DNA of 64,000 nucleotides, from assembly GCF_947631635.1 (NCBI RefSeq), contig NZ_CANRMB010000007.1, forward strand, positions 53,487 through 117,486, in the 5' to 3' direction. Below, piece by piece: positions 17,027-24,513 of the stretch. The DNA comes from an uncultured Dysosmobacter sp. (GTDB lineage: Bacteria > Bacillota > Clostridia > Oscillospirales > Oscillospiraceae). The translations under genes were made by a program, and so were the position numbers. The notes below the pieces were generated by a model. The model was not told where the DNA came from. It saw only the letters and a program-made list of their open reading frames with translations, and made no database searches. Numbering within the stretch: the first letter of the stretch is position 1; the number at the start of each line of letters is the position of its first letter.

Positions 17027-17310
17027 AGAACACGTTTCCTCCCTTCTGGATTAACACCTATTGATATACCACGATTCCGCGGAAAAGGAAATCCTTTTTT
17101 TCAAAAATGCCTGGAGACAAACAGAGTCCTGCGGATCCGCAGATCAAATATCCATAAAATTTGAGGGTAAATGGAACAATGTTTTGTCCCATTTACCCTT
17201 TGTGTCGTTAAAACAGGGTACCGGCGGTTTTACGGACCGCAAATTGACGCTTGGAACTGGCTATGATAAAATCAGTGCGACAAATCATTTTTTAGAAAGG
17301 AGCCAGTTTC
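17027..17310. other. intergenic region with one dyad
   Basis: Between the leftward permease and the rightward DUF2007 gene. It holds a 10-bp inverted repeat (GGGTAAATGG at 17165-17174 and its complement at 17189-17198). I see no gene. It marks the left edge of the accessory island. Confidence 0.5.
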
Positions 17311-17538
17311 ATGAGTACAGGCTATGAATTCTTAGCCGAAAAAGAAGCAATATGGGCGGAAATGCTTATACGGGTCTTAAAGAAAAATCATATTCCCTGT
17401 ACCTCCATACCGGTATACGGCGCAGGACTGGTTTTGAGAGGAGGAATGCAGGAACGATTGAAAATTTATGTTCCAAATGAAGATAGGGCCAAAGCGGAAG
17501 AATTACTTGAAGAACTCTTTTCTGAAGGAAAAGAGTGA
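17311..17538 (+). CDS. DUF2007-type small protein (putative signal-transducing protein)
   Basis: 75 aa, a single compact domain: a helix (YEFLAEKEAIWAEMLIRVLKKNHIPC), a hydrophobic strand (AGLVLRGGMQERLKIYVPNED) and a terminal helix (RAKAEELLEELFSE). This is the layout of DUF2007, small PII-like proteins of unknown function. A clear AAAGGAG box precedes the ATG. AT-richer than the chromosome around it. Confidence 0.75.
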   Translation: MSTGYEFLAEKEAIWAEMLIRVLKKNHIPCTSIPVYGAGLVLRGGMQERLKIYVPNEDRAKAEELLEELFSEGKE

Positions 17539-17765
17539 ATCACGATCTATGGAGCTTTTAGATACGGGAAAAGCAATATTTGCGGCGGGCGTAACAGACG
17601 CAGCAAGCATTGCCGGTTTTCCGGTTGCCCTGTTTGATTCACGAACAGGAACTTGGCGTGGTAATTGCCGCTGCCGCCGCTCGATTTTTTAAATTCCCTG
17701 TTAAAATGACCAGACGGGCAGTTACCCACCATGGATAACTGCCCAACAAGCCGGAAGTTTTGTTA
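17539..17765. other. short non-coding stretch with a possible gene fragment
   Basis: An ATG at 17549 opens about 35 codons (ELLDTGKAIFAAGVTDAAS) that break off without a recognisable domain; a second frame continues for about 25 codons. A 13-bp imperfect stem (GGGCAGTTACC / GGATAACTGCCC) lies at 17715-17744. This may be the debris of an inserted gene. Confidence 0.3.
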
Positions 17766-18296
17766 TTATTTTTTCCACCATAAAAGGTATCTGTAAAATA
17801 GTCCGTATTTAATCTTGGACGAAGGCAACAAAATATCAGCAGTAGTCCGGATCTCATTCATTTCTTGAAAATGATATGATACCGATATATGATTGTCCTC
17901 GCTCGACTGCATATGCCTGATTTTAGACACAATCGTACAAGGGATAACACGAAACGCCTCCACCACCCAATCAAAAAAATTTGATGGTTTTGCAAGGCCG
18001 ACGATCAGTATCATACCATCGGGTTTCAATATGGATTTTGCTTTATTCAGTGCCACTGTCATGTCCATATGATGAATAGAGGCGACAAAAACCACCGCGT
18101 CAAATTTCTTTTCAAAATTGTATGCTTCAAAGCGGTTATAAATAAATTGTGCGTTATTAGAACCAGATTCATTCAAAGCGCGTTTTATACATGCTTCATC
18201 ACCATCAATACCAACAAGCGTTCGTTTCCCATCATCCAGATAGCGGACAAGCGAACCATCCCCGCATCCAACATCAAGTATATCCTTACACGCCAT
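17766..18296 (-). CDS. class I SAM-dependent methyltransferase, N-terminus affected
   Basis: 176 aa from the first ATG. Motif I is ILDVGCGDGSLVRYL, motif II has an acidic VGIDGD, and FDAVVFVASIHHMD and KAKSILKPDGMILIVG follow. The natural N-terminus appears to be 21 codons further upstream: the frame reads RHPAYWNHNVAYYDWIKNS, a typical methyltransferase lead-in. A strong GGGGAGGTGA box lies 7 nt before codon ATA at 18357-18359, where an ATG is expected. The gene is AT-rich (~40% GC), unlike its surroundings, so it was probably acquired. Substrate unknown. Confidence 0.75.
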   Translation of the reverse strand: MACKDILDVGCGDGSLVRYLDDGKRTLVGIDGDEACIKRALNESGSNNAQFIYNRFEAYNFEKKFDAVVFVASIHHMDMTVALNKAKSILKPDGMILIVGLAKPSNFFDWVVEAFRVIPCTIVSKIRHMQSSEDNHISVSYHFQEMNEIRTTADILLPSSKIKYGLFYRYLLWWKK

Positions 18297-18561
18297 CGTA
18301 GAGTTCTTAATCCAGTCATAATACGCTACATTATGATTCCAATATGCCGGATGCCGTATGAGCCAGTCACCTCCCCTGAAAACTCGATTTGCCGTTCTGA
18401 TAATAGCATATGGGCGGGAAACCGCTTACGCCGTCCGCTGTTTCCAGTCTGCAAACCGTCTGATTGTGGACGGGCGCGCCGGACGCTATACCGTCGCCGC
18501 GCTGGGCGGCGTGTGGGAAGGGTAACGCGCCGGGAAGGTGTAAATACTTGAACGCATGGGA
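18297..18561. other. junction region with an orphan C-terminal frame
   Basis: Rightward, codons from about 18379 to the TAA at 18524 read as a GC-rich protein tail (ending YTVAALGGVWEG) without a start or ribosome site. Base composition changes sharply from AT-rich to GC-rich at about 18400. This looks like a recombination joint carrying the 3' end of a lost gene. Confidence 0.35.
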
Positions 18562-18603
18562 AAGCCCCCACGCTGGCCTTGTGGCTGGCGTGGGGGCTTT
18601 TTT
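18562..18603. terminator. strong hairpin terminator
   Basis: AAGCCCCCACGC / GCGTGGGGGCTT stem followed by six T residues rightward. It lies just beyond the stop of the leftward HIRAN-like gene and may stop both directions. Confidence 0.75.
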
Positions 18604-18616
18604 GTCGTTTATGGGG

Positions 18617-19195
18617 TTATTGCTTCCGGAAACGCAAGGTTATTTCCGCGCCGTAATTCCGGCCTTCGCCGCCGCCGTAAACGTCTATGTGCGTGATACC
18701 GTCGAGGCGGGCAAAGTTTTCTTCTACGAAGGGCGCGTGTTCGGCGGGAATGTTCCCGATTTGTTCACCGTTCACGAAAACGCCGAAGGCGGGCTTGCCT
18801 TCAAATTCGCCGCGTTCAACCGTCAATTCCATGTCGCCCTTGTCAAACGGCGCGTCATGGAAGTGCATTGCACGAAGGATCGTTTGCCGGGAACGTCGCC
18901 CGTTCTTGAAGGTTACGCCCGCAACCTTTGTTCGCAGGAAATCAAAGCCGCTTTGCGTATAAACGGCGGGCTTCCCTTCGCACACGCTGGCGGCGGGAGC
19001 GGGCGCGCTGGAAACGGGCGCGGCGGCTTCCTGCTTCGGCGGTGCGGCCTTTTTTCGGAAGCCGATAACGCCCAGCACGGCGGCGATCACAACGCCGCAC
19101 ACGCCCGCCGCAATGTCCCCTTGCGCGAACAACGTTGCCGCGGCAATGAGAAACAGCGCGGCAACGATCCACAGGATCAACACTGTTTTCTTCAT
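18617..19195 (-). CDS. membrane-anchored HIRAN-like domain protein
   Basis: 192 aa. Two N-terminal transmembrane helices (VLILWIVAALFLIAAATLFA and GVCGVVIAAVLGVIGF) are followed by an Ala/Pro linker and a cytosolic domain of about 110 residues. That domain reads TKVAGVTFKNGRRSRQTIL, ELTVERGEFEGKPAFGVFVNGEQIGNIPAEHA, a HIRAN-like pattern. HIRAN domains bind DNA 3' ends or act as nuclease/helicase accessories; a membrane-bound form is unusual. I chose the ATG at 19195, 10 nt after AAAGGAG. It has its own promoter and terminator. Confidence 0.72.
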   Translation of the reverse strand: MKKTVLILWIVAALFLIAAATLFAQGDIAAGVCGVVIAAVLGVIGFRKKAAPPKQEAAAPVSSAPAPAASVCEGKPAVYTQSGFDFLRTKVAGVTFKNGRRSRQTILRAMHFHDAPFDKGDMELTVERGEFEGKPAFGVFVNGEQIGNIPAEHAPFVEENFARLDGITHIDVYGGGEGRNYGAEITLRFRKQ

Positions 19196-19251
19196 GGTTT
19201 GAATAGCTCCTTTCATTTTGGGAAAAATTAAGGTTTAGTCACCTTTGGGAT

Positions 19252-19281
19252 ATTATATCGCATTTTTTGTGCTACCGTCAA
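19252..19281 (-). promoter_or_regulatory. promoter of the HIRAN-like gene
   Basis: Leftward TTGACG (19276-19281), 18-nt spacer, TATAAT (19252-19257). Just downstream, AAGGTttagtcACCTT forms a small dyad that could be an operator. Confidence 0.65.
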
Positions 19282-19321
19282 TATGCGGAATACTTATCTT
19301 TGGCATAAGGGAGCGGGACGC

Positions 19322-19561
19322 ATGAAAATATACCGTTATGCCGGAAGGTGCAACGCTTCCGGGTTGAAAATAAAGAGGATCAGAGAAAAACGGGAGATCA
19401 CGCAAGAACAGCTTGCGGCAAAAATGCAGATTGAGGGAATACCGTTAAATCAAAAAGCAATAAGCAGGATTGAAGCGGGAAGCCGTGTCGTTGCAGATTA
19501 TGAATTGATGATATTTGCAAAGGTGCTGGGCGTTCCGGTTGCAGACCTTCTAAAAGAATAA
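19322..19561 (+). CDS. XRE-family regulator
   Basis: 79 aa from the ATG at 19322, preceded by GGGAGCGGGA. One HTH domain: LKIKRIREKREITQEQLAAKMQIEGIPLNQKAISRIEAGSRVVADYELMIFAKVLGVPVADLL. Divergent from the HIRAN-like gene and followed by a textbook terminator. It may control the island's genes. Confidence 0.85.
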   Translation: MKIYRYAGRCNASGLKIKRIREKREITQEQLAAKMQIEGIPLNQKAISRIEAGSRVVADYELMIFAKVLGVPVADLLKE

Positions 19562-19563
19562 AA

Positions 19564-19597
19564 CGGCGGGGAAACCCGCCGATTTTTTATTTTTTTC
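19564..19597 (+). terminator. rho-independent terminator of the XRE gene
   Basis: CGGCGGG / CCCGCCG stem, GAAA loop, then a long T-tract. Confidence 0.9.
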
Positions 19598-19618
19598 GCA
19601 TTTTTTTGTTAAAACCCC

Positions 19619-19647
19619 TTGACACTATACAACTAAAGTGGTATAAT
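19619..19647 (+). promoter_or_regulatory. consensus sigma-A promoter of the island operon
   Basis: TTGACA (19619-19624), exactly 17 nt, TATAAT (19642-19647): a perfect consensus. It drives the 38-aa ORF, the second XRE gene, the 65-aa gene and probably the transposase. Confidence 0.85.
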
Positions 19648-19717
19648 ACAATCACAGGCAAGGGGAAGCCGAGTAAAGAAGAAAGGAGCGAAACACCACC
19701 GGAAAGGGGGTGAGCGG

Positions 19718-19834
19718 GTGAAGGAAGAGCAGATAAAAGAACTGCTTGAACTTCTACGGAAGGCTTTAGAGAGTGAAGCGGTGGAGCGCATCACAATCAC
19801 GATAAAGCCGAAGCAAAAGCCCAAACAGTCCTAA
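19718..19834 (+). CDS. 38-aa peptide, function unknown
   Basis: GTG start after GGAAAGGGGGTG; reads KEEQIKELLELLRKALES, then a basic strand ending KPKQKPKQS. An amphipathic helix plus a Lys/Pro tail, 71 nt after a consensus promoter. No family recognised. A real short gene is likely because of the ribosome site and promoter, but it could be a leader peptide. Confidence 0.5.
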   Translation: MKEEQIKELLELLRKALESEAVERITITIKPKQKPKQS

Positions 19835-19915
19835 CGATCAAGGCGGCGGGAAATCCCCGCCCGTCGCCTATATTATAACCGGATAAACGCGAATTTGTCA
19901 AGGGGGCGCGCGAAA

Positions 19916-20188
19916 ATGCAGATTGATATAAAAGTGTCCTACAAGAACGAAAGGCTTAAAACGCTTCGCACGGCGGCGGGGCTTTCGCAATCACAGCTTG
20001 CACGGGAAACGGGGCTAAACGTCCGGACGTTGCAACACTACGAACAGGGAACAAAGGATTTGAACGCGGCGCGGCTTTCCACGATCCTTAAATTGTGCGC
20101 CGCCCTGCATTGCAGGCTTCGGGACATTATCACAGAGCCGGAAACGCTGGAATTGCTGGAACAGTACGAAGGAGGGAAAGAAGAATGA
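19916..20188 (+). CDS. XRE-family regulator
   Basis: 90 aa. The HTH domain covers most of the protein: NERLKTLRTAAGLSQSQLARETGLNVRTLQHYEQGTKDLNAARLSTILKLCAALHCRLRDII. ATG at 19916 after AAGGGGG. Its stop overlaps the next start (ATGA), so the 65-aa protein is translationally coupled. Confidence 0.87.
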   Translation: MQIDIKVSYKNERLKTLRTAAGLSQSQLARETGLNVRTLQHYEQGTKDLNAARLSTILKLCAALHCRLRDIITEPETLELLEQYEGGKEE

Positions 20189-20382
20189 ACTTCAAGAAGG
20201 TAAAGAACGCGTTCATGTTTTCAAAATATGTCCGTGAAGACGGAAAGTACACAATAGAAAGCGTTGATAGAAGAATAAACGGGACATTGAAGAATGTGTT
20301 TGAAGTGTCGGACGAAACGGGGAAAGTAATTGACACGCTGGCGAGGCTGAAAGACGCAAAGGAAAAATACAAGGAGGCATAA
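20185..20382 (+). CDS. 65-aa protein coupled to the XRE regulator
   Basis: Starts at ATG 20185 within the ATGA overlap, after GGAGGGAAAG. Sequence FKKVKNAFMFSKYVREDGKY, INGTLKNVFEVSDETGKVID, ARLKDAKEKYKEA: a small beta-strand core with a C-terminal helix. No family recognised. Its tight coupling suggests it acts with the regulator. Confidence 0.6.
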   Translation: MNFKKVKNAFMFSKYVREDGKYTIESVDRRINGTLKNVFEVSDETGKVIDTLARLKDAKEKYKEA

Positions 20383-20441
20383 GGCTTCGGAGAGGGGCGG
20401 CAGAAATGCCGCCCTTTCATCTTCTTTATGGAGGGCTGGAC

Positions 20442-21485
20442 ATGGGACACTTCTTTAGTCACCTGACAAAGACGGATCGTTACAAGATCGAAGCGTTGTT
20501 GAATGCGGGGCATTCCAAAAAGGAGATTGCCGCGGAAATTCATGTGCATATAAGCACGATATATCGGGAAATCAAGCGCGCCCGCATGATCCACCGTAAT
20601 TCGGATTGGACGGAAGAAGAGCGTTACAATCCGGACGAAGCCGAACGAAGATACCGGGAAAACCTTGCGGCGAAGGGCGCGCCGTTGAAGATCGGAAGCG
20701 ATTATGAGCTTGCGGACTATCTGGAAGGCAAAATGCTTGATAAAGAAAGCCCGCGTTCGCCCGCCGCCGCCCTTGCCGATATTGAGCTTGAAGGGAAGCA
20801 ATTCAAGACCACAATTTGCGTGTCTACCCTTTACAGCTATATAACAAAGGGCGTGTTTCTGACGCTGACGAACGACGACTTGCCGGAAAAGCCGAAGCGC
20901 AAGCGGAAGTACAGAACCGTGAAGCAGGCCAAACGCGCGCCCCGCGGGGAAAGCATAGAGAAACGCCCAGCGGAAGCGGACGGGCGCGCCGTCTTCGGGT
21001 ATTGGGAAATGGACACGGTTTACAGCGCGGCGAAGACTTCAAAGCGGGCGTTGCTGGTTTTGACGGAGCGGAAGACGCGGAAAGAGATCATAGAACCGAT
21101 TTTTGACCGCACAAGCGAAAGCACCATTAAAGCACTTGACCGGATCGAACGGAGGTACGGCAAGATGTTCCGGAAGATATTCAAGGCGATCACCGTTGAC
21201 AACGGCGGGGAATTTTCGGACGTGGAGCGGTTGGAGCGTTCCGCGATCCGGAAGGGAAAGCGGACGAAGTTTTATTATTGTCACCCGTACAGCAGTTTTG
21301 AACGCGGTTCCAACGAAAATCAAAACAAGATGATACGGCGGCAACACCCGAAGGGAACAGACTTCGGCAAGGTGTCCACCGCCGCGATCAAGAAAACGGA
21401 AGCGTGGATAAACAACTACCCGCGAAAGGTGCTGGGCTGGAAAACGGCTGACATGGCGTTCGCGGAATGCGTGGCCGCGCTGTAA
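20442..21485 (+). CDS. IS30-family transposase
   Basis: 347 aa from ATG 20442 (GGAGG 7 nt upstream). The N-terminal HTH (TKTDRYKIEALLNAGHSKKEIAAEIHVHISTIYREIKR) matches IS30. The DDE catalytic triad is D191 (YWEMD), D253 (ITVDNGGEF) and E292 (SNENQNKMIRR). All three are present, so it is probably active. I could not find clear terminal inverted repeats, and it sits behind two regulators rather than alone in an IS. It ends 81 nt before the rpsF promoter. Confidence 0.88.
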   Translation: MGHFFSHLTKTDRYKIEALLNAGHSKKEIAAEIHVHISTIYREIKRARMIHRNSDWTEEERYNPDEAERRYRENLAAKGAPLKIGSDYELADYLEGKMLDKESPRSPAAALADIELEGKQFKTTICVSTLYSYITKGVFLTLTNDDLPEKPKRKRKYRTVKQAKRAPRGESIEKRPAEADGRAVFGYWEMDTVYSAAKTSKRALLVLTERKTRKEIIEPIFDRTSESTIKALDRIERRYGKMFRKIFKAITVDNGGEFSDVERLERSAIRKGKRTKFYYCHPYSSFERGSNENQNKMIRRQHPKGTDFGKVSTAAIKKTEAWINNYPRKVLGWKTADMAFAECVAAL

Positions 21486-21566
21486 AACGGCCTTCAAAAA
21501 AATTTTTCAAATTTTTTCGCATTTACTCTTGACATTTGGCACTCATTTTAAAAGGGATAATTTTTC

Positions 21567-21596
21567 TTGACATTTGCGCAGATTCATATATAATAA
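21567..21596 (+). promoter_or_regulatory. promoter of rpsF-ssb-rpsR
   Basis: TTGACA (21567-21572), 18-nt spacer, TAATAA (21591-21596). A second TTGACATTTG word lies 38 nt upstream. Confidence 0.6.
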
Positions 21597-21671
21597 TAAG
21601 GCTCGCAGTCTGCGGGCAATCCTTGCTCTCATCTGAGAATGAGGGCCATTTGTCCAAAAGGAGGTGCAAAC

Positions 21672-21968
21672 ATGGCAAAGGTTTCTGCCAATTATGAGGT
21701 CGTGTATATCATCGACCCTGCACAGGGTGAGGAGGGCATCGCCGCTCTGGTGGCGAAGTTCAAGACCCTGGCTGAGCAGAATGGTTCCGCCGTTGAGGTG
21801 GAAGAGTGGGGCAGCCGCAAGCTGGCTTATCCCATCAACTTCAAGACCGAGGGCTACTACGTGCTGATGAGCTTCACCAGCGAGCCTTCCTTCCCCAAGG
21901 AGCTGGACCGTGTCCTCGGTATCACCGACGGCATCATGCGTTCCCTGATCGTCTGCAAGGGCGAATAA
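21672..21968 (+). CDS. rpsF: 30S ribosomal protein S6
   Basis: 98 aa from ATG 21672 (AAAGGAGGTG upstream). Family features: YEVVYIIDPAQGEEGIAALVAKFK, WGSRKLAYPINFKTEGYYVLMSF, FPKELDRVLGITDGIMRSLIV. Binds the central domain of 16S rRNA together with S18, which is encoded two genes on. First gene of the conserved rpsF-ssb-rpsR operon. Confidence 0.97.
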   Translation: MAKVSANYEVVYIIDPAQGEEGIAALVAKFKTLAEQNGSAVEVEEWGSRKLAYPINFKTEGYYVLMSFTSEPSFPKELDRVLGITDGIMRSLIVCKGE

Positions 21969-21980
21969 GGAGGGGTATCC

Positions 21981-22430
21981 ATGCTCAACAAGATCATCAT
22001 CATGGGTCGGCTGACCCGTGACCCCGAGCTGCGCCGCACCGGAAGCGGCACGGCCGTCACATCCTTCTCCCTGGCCGTGGACCGAGACTTCAAGTCCCAG
22101 AACGGCGAGAAAGAGACGGATTTCATCGATGTGGTGGCCTGGCGCAGCACCGCGGAATTTGTCAGCAAGTACTTCACCAAGGGCCGCATGGCCGTGGTGG
22201 AGGGGCGGCTGCAGATCCGCGACTGGACGGACCAGAACGGCGGCAAGCGCAGAAGCGCGGAAGTCGTGGCTGAAAATGTCTACTTCGGGGATTCCAAGCG
22301 CGATGGTGCCGGAGATTACGGCGCCTCTCCCGCGTACAGTGCCCCTGCCGGACGGGCCCCTGCGGCTCCTGTGGGCGGGCACTCCGACTTCGCCGAGATC
22401 GGCGAAGAGGACGGCGACCTGCCGTTCTGA
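21981..22430 (+). CDS. ssb: single-stranded DNA-binding protein
   Basis: 149 aa. OB fold with LNKIIIMGRLTRDPELRRTGSGTAVTSFSLAVDRDF and FVSKYFTKGRMAVVEGRLQIRDW. The C-terminal acidic tip is present but ends GEEDGDLPF, the usual protein-interaction tail. Coats ssDNA in replication, repair and recombination. 12 nt after rpsF. Confidence 0.96.
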   Translation: MLNKIIIMGRLTRDPELRRTGSGTAVTSFSLAVDRDFKSQNGEKETDFIDVVAWRSTAEFVSKYFTKGRMAVVEGRLQIRDWTDQNGGKRRSAEVVAENVYFGDSKRDGAGDYGASPAYSAPAGRAPAAPVGGHSDFAEIGEEDGDLPF

Positions 22431-22458
22431 TTGATTTTGATAAAGGAGGAACCATTTC

Positions 22459-22710
22459 ATGGCTTTCGATCGTGAAGCGAGACCCGCTCGTCCCATGCGC
22501 GGCAAGCGCCGTAAGGTTTGCCAGTTCTGCGCTGAGAAGTGCGAGAGCATCGATTACAAGGACGCCGCCAAGCTGCGTCGTTTTGTCTCTGAGCGTTCCA
22601 AGATTCTGCCCCGCAGAACCACCGGTACCTGCGCCATGCATCAGCGTCAGCTGACTGAGGCCATCAAGCGTGCCCGTCAGATCGCTCTGCTGCCTTATGT
22701 CACCGATTGA
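22459..22710 (+). CDS. rpsR: 30S ribosomal protein S18
   Basis: 83 aa, with [65 protein letters not shown], the normal S18 signature. It retains four Cys residues (CQFC, C, and C in GTC), the zinc-binding C+ form. AAAGGAGG precedes the ATG. Last gene of the operon. Confidence 0.97.
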   Translation: MAFDREARPARPMRGKRRKVCQFCAEKCESIDYKDAAKLRRFVSERSKILPRRTTGTCAMHQRQLTEAIKRARQIALLPYVTD

Positions 22711-22714
22711 TTTG

Positions 22715-22742
22715 AAAAAGACCCCGAAAGGGGTCTTTTTTC
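22715..22742 (+). terminator. terminator of the rpsF operon
   Basis: AAAAAGACCCC / GGGGTCTTTTTT with GAAA loop, after rpsR. Confidence 0.92.
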
Positions 22743-22763
22743 TATGGAACGATCATGCAGAAG

Positions 22764-22787
22764 GCCCGTCCGGAAGGACGGGCTTTC
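22764..22787. terminator. hairpin between rpsR and spoIIP ends
   Basis: GCCCGTCC / GGACGGGC with GGAA loop; possible back-up terminator in the convergent gap. Confidence 0.5.
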
Positions 22788-22882
22788 CGATTATCTTACG
22801 TGGTTTGCGGCGGCTGAGGAGATACAGCTTTCATGGGGCCTCCGCCAGAGAGTGGCTGCCGTCCCAGCATGGGCGGCGTTTT

Positions 22883-24043
22883 CTATTTGCTGCGGGCCTC
22901 CAGGACCTCCACCATTCGCTCCGCGAACAGACGGCCCGCCAGCGCGGCCTCCTCCGGGGAGTTCCCGGCGGCCCCCACCTCCACCAGCAGGGAGCCGGTG
23001 GTGGCATGCTGATTATACCGGGAGTTCCGCAGCAGGATGGGCCGCATTAGGGAGGGGTACATTGTCAGCGCGTTCTGCTGGATGGCCACCGCCAGCTTCA
23101 AATTCTCCATCCAGTTGGGATGGGTCAGGCCGCTGCCGTCACTGCCCACCACCAGCGTCAGCTGGGCGGAGGTGCCGGTGCCGTCGATCTCGGAGACCAC
23201 CTTGTACTCATTGCCCTGGGCGTCCTCAATGGCGTCCCGGTGAACATCCAGGATGAACCGGATGGAGGGATACTGGGCCAGATAGCTTTGGATGGCCGCC
23301 AGGGAGCGGTCATAGGCGCCGGTATAAGAGGGATAGTCGTACAGCGTCCGGTCGTGGAGCACGGAGATGCCGGCCTCGCCAAAGACCTCAGCCATTTCGT
23401 CCCCCACCTTGACCACGTTGTACCGGGAGTCGGTGGTGCGGTGGTCGCCGGACCAGACGACATCCGTATCCGCGGCGGGGGTGTAGGCCTCACTGCCGTG
23501 GGTGTGGAGGATCAGGACCTGTGGCTCCTCCGGCGTCAGCTCCGCCGCGAAAAGCTCCTGCAAAGCGGGAATGGACAGGGTATGGCTGGTGGAATTGCTG
23601 ATATAGGCCCGCCCGCAGACGGTATAGCCGCTGGGGTCCGTGGGGATCAGCGTCTTGGCGGGGACGCCGTTGTCGGTGGCGGTAACGGTGTCCAGCGGGG
23701 TTTCCTCCACGGGAACAGTGACCACCTCTTCCTCCTCACTGTCCTGGGAGGGCTGTTCCGCCCGGTCCGAGGACCACAGCTCCGCCACAGCGGGCCGTGC
23801 CGCCAGCAGCAGCGGGGATTCGCCGATGGTCATCACCGCGGCGGGGGAAAGCGTGTCCTGGGTCCACAGGTCTCCCAGCTCCCACCGCAGAGCGCCGAGG
23901 GGCATGGACGCCCGCAGGGCGGAGAGGGCGGAAGCGGCGGTGTCGCTGCCCGCGGTGACACTCACCGCCCACAGCGTTCCTGCGGCCAGAACACCGGCCT
24001 CCAGCCGCCGCAGAAGGCCGGAGGCGAAGATCTTTTGTTTCAT
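22883..24043 (-). CDS. spoIIP: stage II sporulation protein P
   Basis: 386 aa. An N-terminal signal/anchor (LEAGVLAAGTLWAVSVTAG) precedes a variable region and a C-terminal amidase domain with the zinc ligands in LILHTHGSEAYTPA, ILDVHRDA and a catalytic Glu in LLVEVGAAGN. With SpoIID and SpoIIM it digests septal peptidoglycan during forespore engulfment. Start at ATG 24043 after AGAGGTGA. Convergent with the rpsF operon, divergent from the thiamine operon. Confidence 0.93.
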   Translation of the reverse strand: MKQKIFASGLLRRLEAGVLAAGTLWAVSVTAGSDTAASALSALRASMPLGALRWELGDLWTQDTLSPAAVMTIGESPLLLAARPAVAELWSSDRAEQPSQDSEEEEVVTVPVEETPLDTVTATDNGVPAKTLIPTDPSGYTVCGRAYISNSTSHTLSIPALQELFAAELTPEEPQVLILHTHGSEAYTPAADTDVVWSGDHRTTDSRYNVVKVGDEMAEVFGEAGISVLHDRTLYDYPSYTGAYDRSLAAIQSYLAQYPSIRFILDVHRDAIEDAQGNEYKVVSEIDGTGTSAQLTLVVGSDGSGLTHPNWMENLKLAVAIQQNALTMYPSLMRPILLRNSRYNQHATTGSLLVEVGAAGNSPEEAALAGRLFAERMVEVLEARSK

Positions 24044-24142
24044 GCACGTCACCTCTGGGACAACCTATGCGAGAGGGAGAACAGATATGACTGCCGGGGA
24101 CTCTATATTCCCTGCGGCGGGGGCCAGGGAGCGAATTTTCTG

Positions 24143-24171
24143 TTGACAACCATTTTTTTCGGGTATATAGT
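24143..24171 (+). promoter_or_regulatory. promoter of the thiamine operon
   Basis: TTGACA (24143-24148), 17-nt spacer, TATAGT (24166-24171), just before the TPP riboswitch. Confidence 0.8.
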
Positions 24172-24181
24172 AGGAAAAAAC

Positions 24182-24262
24182 AGGGGAGCTTGTAAGCGGG
24201 CTGAGAGGAAGTCATCAACTTCGACCCTTTAACCTGATGCGGGTAATGCCGCCGTAGGAAGT
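24182..24262 (+). ncRNA. TPP riboswitch (THI element)
   Basis: Conserved blocks in order: GGGGAGC, GCTGAGA (24200-24206), GACCCTTTAACCTGAT (24223-24238) and GGGTAATGCC...GTAGGAA. The invariant CTGAGA and ACCTGAT/GGGTAATGCC pyrophosphate and pyrimidine pockets are intact. Binding of thiamine pyrophosphate should favour the terminator that follows and shut the operon off. Confidence 0.95.
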
Positions 24263-24277
24263 CATGCGATGATTCCC

Positions 24278-24310
24278 AGAGGCGCCTCGGTCAGGCGCCT
24301 CTGTTTTTTT
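24278..24310 (+). terminator. riboswitch-controlled intrinsic terminator
   Basis: AGAGGCGCC / GGCGCCTCT stem followed by seven T residues, 15 nt after the riboswitch: the expression platform. Confidence 0.9.
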
Positions 24311-24402
24311 ATGAGATGAAAGGAAGTGAGTGCCGCTCCGCGTGGATGCGCGGCGGGCCGAGGGGGAGCGCCCTGGGTCTGACGATGGGCGATGGGAAGC
24401 CG

Positions 24403-24503
24403 TGTTCCGGCGTGAGAGGAGGCCAGGAAGCCTCGACCGTCCTGCTGCCAGGCAGGAACAACACACAGTGGCCCGCCTTTGCTTACGGCGGGTCCGCGGA
24501 ACA
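24403..24503 (+). promoter_or_regulatory. second structured leader, just before the first thi gene
   Basis: A closing stem TGTTCCG (24403-24409) / CGGAACA (24497-24503) encloses three hairpins: GAGGC/GCCTC (24419-24434), TCCTGC/GCAGGA (24440-24457) and CCCGCC/GGCGGG (24472-24492). The ribosome site AAGGAGG follows at once. One part (AGGCCAGGAAGCCT) faintly recalls a cobalamin-riboswitch B12 box, but the rest of that core is not visible. Class unknown. Confidence 0.4.
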
Positions 24504-24513
24504 AGGAGGAACT

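Noticed and set aside
24316..24513. An N-terminal extension of the thiamine-binding protein
   Set aside because: It would be translated through the structured leader; the AAGGAGG box and tandem ATG at 24514 give the family's normal start.
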